From positions 109,661,486 to 109,725,485 of the forward strand of contig OY757907.1 in assembly GCA_963585895.1 (NCBI GenBank): DNA of 64,000 nucleotides, given 5' to 3'. The position numbers were made by a program, and so were the translations under genes. The stretch is from Sepioteuthis lessoniana (Eukaryota; Mollusca; Cephalopoda; Myopsida; Loliginidae). Below are positions 55,756-64,000 of this stretch, in pieces. How positions within the stretch are numbered: the first letter of the stretch is position 1; each line of letters begins with the position of its first letter. The notes beneath the pieces were generated by a model, which had not been told where the DNA came from, made no database searches, and saw only the letters and a program-made list of their open reading frames with translations.

Positions 55756-56943
55756 TGTTACGGCCATCAGCCACAGTAGGATTATAATGCAGGGAGCAAG
55801 AGGACCGGAAGTGGGGGCAGGCGATTGGCAGGTCTCCGAGCCCTAGCAACAGTGGAAGAAGCAGCTGAGAAGGGGCAAAGGTCTTGACCCAGATAAGAAA
55901 AAGACATGCCATTGGTCGAGGCAGGGAGGGCGTTTTACTGCCAAAAAGAAACGAAACCCAAAAAGTCAGTTTTGAGCTTCGCCAAGGAAGAGAAAGGTCA
56001 CCTTTTCATGTGGTCCGGTGAAAGGGAAAATTCTAGTCACAGAATGGCCTAAAAGAAGCCGTCGACTCCGTTGGGTAAGAAACTGAGGCTCAACGTAAAA
56101 GAAAAGAAAAACAAAAACTGGTGCCTTGCGACTCGTTAATACGACATTAACGAATATAAAAAAAAAAGGTTAGTCAAAAATTTTACAACGAATAATATAC
56201 GTAACCTAAATAAAGGTCCGTATCAAGACTATTCCAAAGAAACATTTTGAGGTTGTTCATCAGCAGCTAGTTTTGGCGGAAAACATATTTGTTTAAAATT
56301 TGTATATCCATACTAAAGACGAAGAGGAGAGACTTTTGTCTTCGGTAAAAGAAGAATATAATAATAAGTAAACAAATATTGGAAAGAACGAGTAAGTTCC
56401 CTCACTTTAATTGTAAAGGGAGCAAGAAAAAAAGAAGGAGAACTTTGGTTTATTGGAAGGACATAGTCAAATACTATTGGAAGCGACTTGTCCTCCACAT
56501 TTCTGTATATTTTTTTTTGTGGTAATTGTTTTGCTCTTTGTTTGTCTGTTGTTGCAATTGTGCTTTCTTTATAATAAAAAAAAATGTAAAAACGATACAT
56601 GTATAAAGAAAAGAAGAAAAGCAACTACGCGTCATATTGTTTGTCCGGTTCAGAATTCCCCACATGTTCATTCATATCACGTCGACCTCTTTAACATTGA
56701 CACACCCTCATTCGTCCGTGGTCTCAGTAACCCTCACATAGGACTTCGTCCGTTTCTCGAAAAATTAAACCTATACGCAGGCTCTATACTTAGCTAGTTA
56801 TATGGGCTTTCAAAGCTATCAATAAAATATAACAAGTTACGGAGAATATTTGGAGCTTGGGTGGTACGGATACTGTCGACGGAGATTCTTCCCGTCTTTT
56901 GAGGATAATGTAACCTCGGAGCAAAGATACAGTAACCATTACA
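55756..56943 (+). mobile_element. LTR-like insertion (1188 bp) in RTE
   Basis: It starts TGTTACGGCC and ends AACCATTACA. TGT...ACA ends with short inverted similarity (TGTTACGG and TGTAATGG) are flanked by 'gtat' at 55752-55755 and 56944-56947. The RTE reading continues on both sides, so the boundaries are well defined. It contains CCATTGG (CCAAT-like), 'cctaaataaaggtccg' (polyadenylation-like) and purine-rich tracts. No gag or pol domain is visible, so a solo LTR is likelier than a full element. Strand is inferred from the signals. Confidence 0.75.
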
Positions 56944-56947
56944 GTAT

Positions 56948-57318
56948 CAATACTATTGTATGGATATTCCACAAAATGCATGGAGTAAAAGCCAGATGGG
57001 ACCTATACAAGAATAATATGTGCAATTTTGAACAAATCATAGAAGCAACACCTTTCCTAACAGCAGCTATATCATCACTTAGATACCATCTTTAAAAGCA
57101 TACAAGTAAGCTGAAAAAGACATGTAGGTCACTGCAGAAGTTAGATTCTCTCATGGATTCCTACAAATGGACATGCTAGTATTGGCCGACCAGAAAAGAC
57201 TTAGATTAGCTCTGTGCAGACACTGGATGCTGTTTGGAGGACCTGCCAGGAGTGACGGATGGTAGGGATGTATGGAGAGAGTCAGAGAAATCAATGCTGT
57301 CAGTGAGACTTGATGATT
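56948..57318 (+). pseudogene. RTE LINE, third part of split copy
   Basis: Resumes with 'caatactattgtatggatat' (ILLYGY-like) and runs to a degraded ARTYLDQL-type segment and the family 3' end 'gacttgatgattatacactg'. It contains a diverged segment at 56980-57110. Many stops. Confidence 0.7.
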
Positions 57319-57555
57319 ATACACTGTTTTTATACTTTTGTCGGTTCATGGCGTGAGCTGCTAACTTGAGTGAATTGGAGATAACCAACTTCTTGAAAGT
57401 GGTCAGGTCTTTTATGTTCAAGGTTAGGCAAAAAATGGAGGTCTCATGCAGGAATGTGTTATTTTTGACTGAGAGAAAAAAATATTTTATGTCATGACAA
57501 CATAAAATCAAAATGGCCGAGTTCCTCTCACAAGTCCTAGACATTATAATTCACT
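57319..57555. other. Unassigned spacer
   Basis: Nothing recognised. Confidence 0.4.
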
Positions 57556-57559
57556 TAAA

Positions 57560-57757
57560 CATTATAGTTAGAGAGTTCAAACTCAAGTTATGCTATTTCA
57601 TTTACTTTTTGACAAATACCCTGGGGAAAGGTATGAACTCCCTTATCCCATCAGCTATGGGTTAAATAGTAACACTGCTGTTCTTTTACAACAATGACTT
57701 TGGCATTGAATAACACATGAAGGTTGGTATGCCATTAAATAAAGAAACCAAACCAAA
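57560..57757 (+). repeat. SINE family B, head damaged
   Basis: B-box remnant 'gagagttcaaactcaagtta', core 'tggggaaaggtatgaactcc' and 'cagctatgggttaaatagta', tail 'gaaggttggtatgccattaa'. Confidence 0.75.
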
Positions 57758-57897
57758 TGCACACTATTTTCTTCTCCAAGTTGGTTTCTTTATACAAATA
57801 TTGTACTCTCTACGTAATATTAAGAGGGGGGTCAGTTTTCTGTAAAGATTAAGTACTAAATAAAATGATCACCCACTTTAGAATACCTTTATAATGC

Positions 57898-57981
57898 ACA
57901 AATAGTATCACTACTGTTAAGGATGGCTTTGGTATTGGATAAACCACGAAGGTTGATATGCCATTAAACAAAGAATCTAGA
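57898..57981 (+). repeat. SINE family B, tail only
   Basis: 'caaatagtatcactactgtt' through 'gaaggttgatatgccattaa'. The head and most of the core are missing. Confidence 0.65.
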
Positions 57982-58042
57982 CTAACCCAAATATCTAAAG
58001 CATAAAAACATGACGTACAAGTTCCTAGACTCACCTTCATAG

Positions 58043-58625
58043 TTGCCCAGTCAGCTGGGGCTGTAGAATACACTGACTGCACCTCTGCAGAGGGGTAAGA
58101 CCCCCCCCCTAACGAGTGTCCTGGATATGACACGAAACAATCTGATGGTGAGGTTACAGCAATGCTGGAGCTTTGGGGAATGCAGAGTACCCCTTCATTG
58201 CCATTGCTCCCAGGTCCACTCTGGCCCGGAGTGGTAGCATCTGATAAGGGTCCTATCTATGGGTTAAATAGAACTAACAGCATACTACAGCTAAAATGAA
58301 TTGTTTGAGTAAAACTGAATAGTTTGAAATAGAAATGACTTTTAAAATTAAACCGTACTTACATTTAAACTGCGTGCTTATGCTTAACTGAATTGTTTGA
58401 AATGGAACTGTTTTTCGACATTAAAACTGTATTTACACTAAATCGAATTGTTAGATACAACTGCTTGAATAGTTAGAAATGGAAATGTTTTTGACCATTA
58501 AACTGTGTACTTATGCTAAACTGAATTGTTTTAAATAGAACAGATTATTCACATAAAAATGGATTTGGTGTTAAATAACCTCCAAAGGTTGATATGCCAT
58601 CAAACCAAACAAACAAACAAACCAA
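58043..58625 (+). repeat. SINE family A with 12-bp target duplication
   Basis: Head 'ttgcccagtcagctggggct', B-box-like 'ggggtaagaccccc', centre very close to consensus, body units, tail 'aaaggttgatatgccatcaa' and an AAAC simple tail. Identical flanks 'tcaccttcatag' at 58031-58042 and 58626-58637. Confidence 0.93.
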
Positions 58626-58774
58626 TCACCTTCATAGCCCATGTGACTCAGAAGTAGCAAGCTGAGAACTTTCACCATTCTGTACACTCAATTTGTTGTC
58701 TCTTATATCTTCTGATTTGAATCTTCTGGATTATTGCATCAACAGGTAAAATAAAGAAGACCAAGCAATGACCT

Positions 58775-59052
58775 TACTATATATATTTCCCACCCCCTCC
58801 GCTCGGGCAGAATATGACACAAGGTCAATTATTTAAGTGGAGTTTAACAGGTTTGAATTCTCCTAGACTAGTTGCCTCACGAAGGCTGAAGAACCCAGTC
58901 TGCCCTACTATTTACCCATAGCTGGAGGGAGAATAATTGGATTCATACCTTTGCCAAGAGTATTAGTGCTATGTGAAATGCAATCAGTCTCGTCCAGGAT
59001 TTGAACTCGTGTCGCTGTGTTCATTTCCTACGACAATGACCACGGGCACCTC
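58775..59052 (-). repeat. SINE family C (minus), 9-bp target duplication
   Basis: Complement of tail ('gacacaaggtcaattattta'), core ('attcatacctttgccaagag') and head ('aggatttgaactcgtgtcgc'). Flanks 'caatgacct' at 58766-58774 and 59053-59061. It closely resembles the copy at 52926-53217 but has lost about 15 bp in the body. Confidence 0.88.
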
Positions 59053-59244
59053 CAATGACCTCCAAGGAATTGCTTAAAACTGCTAACATGCAATTACTTC
59101 CAAGATCATACCTCAAGGATGATACCAGTTTAATTGAATAAATGCTTTGTTTTTCTGTTAAAACATTCACACAAATTGCTTTATTTTTTAAATGAAAATC
59201 TGGTAGATATTTTGTTCACTATTATCTGTTGTACTCTCGGTCCT

Positions 59245-59450
59245 GTAGGCAAGGCTTAAAATATGTTGACTGCATCCCCTGCAAAAAAGGTATGACCCAC
59301 CCTAAAAGGTGTGTCTTGGATATGACATTAAACTTCATCATGTAGCAAGGCTGCAGTCCTGGAGCTTTATGGGAGGTAGAGTACCTAATCATTACCCTTA
59401 TTCTCAAGTCCACTCTGGCCTAGAGTATTTTGTACCCATGAAGGTCCCAT
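59245..59450 (+). repeat. SINE family A', old copy
   Basis: 'gttgactgcatcccctgcaa', then 'gtcttggatatgacattaaa' and 'aagtccactctggcctagag'. It is diverged and lacks the A body and tail. Confidence 0.6.
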
Positions 59451-60122
59451 TTGAAGTTCAAATTCTAGTTTGTGCATATACCATTTGTCATTATGGTCAA
59501 ATTTTTATCTCTTGCACAATTCCCAGTTAATCACCTTTCCCACCCAATCTTGTGCACTCTATTATTCATTTTGTGCCTGTTTGCTGCATTTGCTTATTAT
59601 CTGGTTGACTGTTACCACATCGCCGACTCCAACTATTCTCCCACAGATTATCAGTTTTTGCTTTGACATAACTGGTTCTTAGAGCATTATTTTCTGCTGC
59701 TATTAAAAGAAATTTAGTTTCTCTCTCATCCTCATGTTCAGGTCCACTCATGAGCAATTTCATTAATTTATTTTATTTTTGCTGGTCAGTCCTCTTCCTC
59801 CTTTTTTTGTCACATAGAGTCTTCTTCATCTCTCATGTGTCAAGTTTTATGCATAGTCATCAAGTTCTTTGTTCTATATTGCCAAATTCCTCTCTTGTCC
59901 AGTTATAAAAGGGTCCAGAGTATCTTACATGAGAGATTGCTCATTATTTATACCTTTGCTTAGATTTCTATTGCAGGGTTGTGTTTAAGATGTTTTCTTG
60001 TTCCTTAAAGTGAGTTATAGATATATTCTCTTATTTGTAAGCATCATTTGCAAACATATGATTGGCCTGTAGTTGCTTGAGATGATTCCTTTTTGGGGTC
60101 TTTCCAGATAAGGATAGTTTTC
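59451..60122 (-). pseudogene. LINE ORF relic (minus), part 3' of SINE-A
   Basis: Minus-strand pieces of one polyprotein. An RT start (KEKTILIWKDPKKESSQATT-like, at 60060-60120) jumps to a later region (KRGIWQYRTKNLMTMHKT near 59870, normally well downstream). Then come RETKFLLIAAENNALRTSYV near 59690-59730 and WVGKVINWELC...KWYMHK near 59460-59530. Most of the RT core, including the catalytic box, is deleted. Same LINE group as 7480-7840 and 38635-38840. Confidence 0.7.
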
Positions 60123-60133
60123 TCTTTTATCAA

Positions 60134-60720
60134 TTTGTCCAGTTAGCTAGGGCTGTAGAATACACCGACTGCACCTCTGCAGAGGGGTAAGACCCCCACC
60201 CCAATGAGTGTCCTGAATATGACACTAAACAACCTGATGGTGAGGTTCCAGTGATGCGGAGCACCCCTTCATTGCCATTGCTCCCCGGTCCACTCTGGCC
60301 TGGAATGCTAGTACCTGATAGGGCCCTATCTATGGGTTAAATAGAACTGTATACTTGTGCTAAACTGAAATGCTTGACTAAACTGAATAGCTTGAAATAG
60401 AAATGTTTTTGACAATTAAATTGTGTACTTATACTAAACAGAATTGTTTGTAATGGAACTGTTTTTGACATTGAAACTGTATTACACTAAACTGAATTGT
60501 TGAATGTAGAACTTTTGTGCTTATACTAAACTGAATTAGCTGAATTAGAACTGTTTGAATCAATTGAATTGCTTGAAATAGAAATGTTTTTGACAATTAA
60601 ATTGTGTACTCATGCTAAGCTGAATTGTTTGAAATAGAACTGACTATTTGCATAAAAATGAATTTGGCATTAAATAACCTACAAAGGTTAATATGCCATA
60701 AAACCCAACCAGCCAGCCAA
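60134..60720 (+). repeat. SINE family A in LINE, 11-bp target duplication
   Basis: Head 'gtccagttagctagggctgt', centre with a 15-bp or so gap (the 'ctggagctttgggga' block is missing), body units, tail 'aaaggttaatatgccataaa' and CCAGCCAG simple tail. Identical flanks 'tcttttatcaa' at 60123-60133 and 60721-60731. The minus-strand LINE frame continues on both sides. Confidence 0.93.
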
Positions 60721-60905
60721 TCTTTTATCAACCATTCAGGAATTTTTCTCTCTCATAAACATTTACATAGTTGTTGAGCTAATCTGCCATAAATAGATAA
60801 GAATCTTTTGAACCAGCATCCATGTATCCCATCATGTTCCGGTACCTTCCAATTTGCTAATTTCTCAAGTGATACTTTGAGAGAATTCAGGTTTATTTCA
60901 GCCAC
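60721..60905 (-). pseudogene. LINE ORF relic (minus), part 5' of SINE-A
   Basis: The minus strand reads KLANWKVPEHDGIHGCWFKR, then FLSIYGRLAQQLCKCL and RKIPEWLI. This is the start of a LINE reverse-transcriptase domain (W-K-PG-DGIHG-W motif). It continues at 60122 on the other side of the SINE. Confidence 0.75.
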
Positions 60906-60939
60906 TTCATCATTATCATTGTTATTCTGTTTGCAAGAT

Positions 60940-61245
60940 TTTTTATCCTAGTTTTAACTGGAGTCTGAATAACAGCAAGTCTGCTAACATGTTCAGGACT
61001 CTTTTAAGTATTCTAGCTGATCTTGATATTCTCAATTTTTCCTCTGATTTTCAATTCCTACAGACTCTTTACAAGCCCTTGGGGATTGTTCTAAGTTGAC
61101 TAACTACAATTGGTATCAATGTCACCTTCCAAAGCTTTTTTGGATCTCTGACAAAATTAAACTATTTGTCAATCTTTTCACTTTCTTTTATTTTCATTCA
61201 ATCATTAGCTAGAATATCAAAATCCTCTGGATGACAAGTTTTTTT
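60940..61245 (-). pseudogene. LINE 3' ORF end (minus), separate copy
   Basis: Minus-strand motifs KKLWKVTLIPIVVSQLRTIP and KGL, then ISRSARILKRVLNMLADLLL. This is the C-terminus of the same LINE group. It lies 5' of an RT start on the same strand, so it must belong to another copy, giving two copies head to tail. Confidence 0.75.
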
Positions 61246-63179
61246 CTAGTTAATTAATCCAATCCTGGAGACTTTGCATTATCTGTTTTTTATGTGTCTC
61301 ATTTTCTAGGTCCTTTCATCAGCATTATGACAGTATTATTAAAATTTATGGGACTGAATAAAAATAATGAAAATAAAATAAACAAATACAAAAAAATAAT
61401 TATTTCCGGGAATCCTTGGACAAGAAACACAATCCACGCATGCATGTAAAAGATGGTCTTCCTGGTGCCAAAAAAGAAACTCTCAGTCCTTTTCTCTTTA
61501 CACCTTGTTATTGGGCAGATAGCTTTTCCTGGCTCGAGAAGAAAGTTCCACACCACAAAATAATAGTCAACCAGTAGAATAAAGGTTAAGTTTTAAAGTA
61601 TCCTTGTGTTTCCCTTTTTTCCCATTTTAAGTTCATTTGCAGCCATAAAAGAACAAGTTGATGGGGTAATAAGAAAAACCAAGGAGTCAGCTATCAAAAA
61701 CAACTATGTTATCCTATAGAATCCAGTAATTAACCAAACTGAAACAGACGACTAGTAACAACCCATGAATCATGAATAAAATAATAACCACCAAACATTT
61801 TTAAGTCCCATAAATCTAAGACTTAAGAAGTGTTGTTCCAAGAATTAGTGGAACACTGACGCATCATTCTTTTGTTATCAGCTCTTCCAAAAAGCCTTCA
61901 CAGCTATAAACAAAACCCCCTGAGTAAGCAATCTACTGGCTCACATCAGGCACAAGGAAGATCTTTTGAAAAAAATCCTGATATCCAATAAGTAAAAGAA
62001 AGCCTCATTTAGCCAGGTGCTCAGACAACCAAGTAGACTTTGCAAAATTATATTTTAACAGGAACCTGTGTGAAATCATTTACTCATTTGACTATTTACC
62101 AGATGAGCAATGACACTACCACTCTAATTGCAGTCAAGTGTGATCAATAAACAAGATTTGGGGAAAAAAAGAATCTTTTGATTAAATGCTAGACAGAATT
62201 AGTAAATTACAGAATTAGTCGAAAAAGCAACAGTGAAAACAAAAAGAAACCAGCCAGAAATCTCTCTCTCTCTCTCTCCCTCTCTCTTCTGAGTTTGTCA
62301 TTTTGAATTAAATTCAAATTGAATTAAATTCAAACTCAGAAGCTTTGCTGCTCGTCACTTTTAACAGATTAACAGACTAATTGATGGTTTGTTTAAAAAT
62401 GAAGAATTGGCCAAGATATTAAAACCAGTAAAAGTAATGGAATCCTGAAATTCAATTCAATTCCTTCAGATGATAAATAAATTTTAAACCTTCAAAAATA
62501 GAAGTTTCTGAACGTAGTTTTTTGTTTCTTGTTTTCTGTTTTGTGTGTGTGTGTTTTTTTTTTTTTTGGCTAATATATTGTTTCATTATTAGTAATTATT
62601 ATGTTTGTAATTTAAAAAGAAAGGATGGATGATTTTCATGCCCTCAATTGTGCAAAAAGATTGAGACATTCACTCGAAAGGTCTTGCAATTTGGCTCTAA
62701 AATATTCTGCTTTTAAATAAGGGACGAAAATAATTGAAGAATTTTTAAACTTCTATTTTCTTCATTTATTTCTGGTCGGTATTCAGACACCTCATGATTA
62801 AAATTAAAAAGAAAGAAATATAAACGCATCATTACGCATAAAACTAGAGTTGGTTGTTAAGCATACTAAACCTTGTTGAGTCAATTTTATTTTATGCCAT
62901 AGTCAATTAACACTATTATGGTCTCTAATTATATACAGTACAAAACTATACCATCACAATCATTTTAAACAGGTAAACACTTCATGCTTGTGCAACAATG
63001 GTGTTTTAAAAGCCAATGTCCAAATGTAGATCACAATCATTTTAAACATTATCTCCTTGAGCCATTGATAAGATACTAACAGGTACTTCCCATGACTGAC
63101 CTTAAGAGGTGCAGGGCTCAATTGGGAACATACACATGACAACGTGTTATGTGTGCTTGACAAGTAAAGGGTAGATTAC
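61246..63179. other. Unassigned sequence
   Basis: About 1.9 kb without a recognised family. A TC run (62261-62286) is followed by a partly palindromic segment, 'cttctgagtttg' with 'caaactcagaag' (62287-62342). No exon supported. Confidence 0.45.
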
Positions 63180-63192
63180 ACTCTTATGCTCA

Positions 63193-63430
63193 TGGGGCTG
63201 TCCTCGTGGTGTAATGGTTAAAGCAATGGACTGCGGAATTGTAGTAAGCCAGTTCAAAATCCAGTCGTGCTATTACGTTCACTTTTGGGCAAATACCCTT
63301 GGGAAAGGTATGAACCCCCTTATCCTCCAAGCTATGGGTTAAATAGTACCACTACTGTTCTTCTAGGAGAATGGCTTTGGCATTAAATAACCTATAAAGG
63401 TTGATATACCATTAAACAAAGAAACCAAAC
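63193..63430 (+). repeat. SINE family B with target duplication
   Basis: Head 'cctcgtggtgtaatggttaa', B box 'ccagttcaaaatccagtcgt', core 'tgggaaaggtatgaaccccc' and 'aagctatgggttaaatagta', tail 'aaaggttgatataccattaa'. Flanks 'ctcttatgctcat' (63180-63192) and 'ctctaatgctcat' (63431-63443) differ by one base. Confidence 0.9.
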
Positions 63431-63534
63431 CTCTAATGCTCATACTCTTTAGGTTTGGGGCCCAACTGAGAGCTGCTCCTTCCTCTCTGGGTTTATAGAT
63501 TATATACAAGATGCATTTTAAATGTAATGGCTTC

Positions 63535-63705
63535 TAATTATTTCCATGGAAACTACAATAGAAACAGCATGTAGACTCTTGTTTCACACTGGCAAAAATG
63601 CATAGCAAATGCTTGATTGTCAGGAAAAATAGCTGATTATTTCCTCTATCCAACATTATTATAGTGCTTCCAGTATCTATTGTAGTTTCCATGGATATAA
63701 ATTCG
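63535..63705. mobile_element. Possible short inverted-repeat element
   Basis: 'tccatggaaactacaatag' near 63542-63560 and its exact complement 'ctattgtagtttccatgga' near 63676-63694 are 115 bp apart. Size and form suggest a MITE. No target duplication was seen. Confidence 0.5.
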
Positions 63706-64000
63706 AGGCGTTACTTTCAGAACATAATTGTATTGACTAAAGCCTTTGTACAGCATCATCTATAAATACATACTCCAGGGAATTTATTATCTGAAACATT
63801 TTACAATCAAAACATTATTAGGTATTATTTATAACCAAACTCCCTGGCATCGAAACTCTGTCACCAAAAATATGAATATATCCAAAAATAAGTAAACCTA
63901 TTATATATATATATAAATAAAATTTTTCTTTTTGTTAGAGAGATGTGGCAATACCATTTTTAGTAGTGGGGAATTTCCTATGGCATAGTAGCTGTGTGCT
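63706..64000. other. Unassigned sequence at window end
   Basis: Nothing recognised. A short TA run lies near 63901-63914. Confidence 0.4.

Noticed and set aside
56453-56797. 114-codon frame inside the LTR-like insertion, with a hydrophobic stretch
   Set aside because: No family motif. An overlapping frame on the other strand is of similar length. It is treated as chance.

Overview
This is an AT-rich eukaryotic window in which I find no host gene. No long open reading frame, splice-delimited exon series, tRNA gene or rRNA gene can be supported. Every protein-like stretch I can place belongs to a transposable element, and every tRNA-like promoter sits at the head of a SINE. The mix is four tRNA-headed SINE families with shared modules, an RTE-type LINE, GVQW3/FLJ37770-like mariner elements and abundant TA microsatellites. 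This suits a mollusc, most likely a coleoid cephalopod (octopus, squid or cuttlefish). That call is an inference from repeat families, with no species-specific gene behind it.

SINE family names used here are my own. A has a tRNA-like head, a conserved centre, a variable minisatellite body and a tail ending near 'gttgatatgccataaaa'. B has a tRNA head, a core near 'gggaaaggtatgaa' and the same tail as A. C has a tRNA head, the same core as B and a tail near 'ttgaccttgtgtcatatcc'. D has a tRNA head and a tail near 'cgccaactttacttac'. A' is an older, diverged relative of A.

Layout: 0.4-1.7 kb is an almost full-length but broken mariner. 2.5-4.5 kb holds old A' copies. 5.0-7.2 kb has a small inverted-repeat element and a long SINE-A. 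7.5-10.5 kb has a LINE tail, an LTR relic, an RTE fragment, a SINE-D and a SINE-A. 12.5-15.1 kb has an inverted-repeat element and the best RTE reverse-transcriptase fragment. 17-24 kb is SINE-rich with tandem LTR-derived repeats at 20.3-21.0 kb. 25-27 kb carries TA microsatellites and a second, internally deleted mariner. 28.6-29.3 kb is a SINE-A nested in a SINE-B. 31.1-32.0 kb is a Tc1/mariner element with DD37D spacing. 32.8-33.6 kb is a Gypsy 3' end (LTR, polypurine tract, integrase tail). 35.6-36.3 kb is a higher-order satellite. 36.9-37.0 kb is a 51-bp-arm palindrome. 40.8-41.4 kb is a 600-bp inverted repeat. 41.5 kb is a 155-bp solo LTR. 42-53 kb has more SINEs, mariner relics and a mariner-derived MITE. 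54.8-57.3 kb is an RTE relic broken by a SINE-A and then by a 1.19-kb LTR-like insertion. 58-61 kb has SINEs and a LINE split by a SINE-A. 63.2 kb is a SINE-B.

The useful biology is stratigraphic. Target-site duplications at many junctions let the order of insertion be read. The SINE families appear to be built by recombining a small set of heads, cores and tails, which suggests shared LINE machinery for A and B. None of the protein-coding elements seen is intact.
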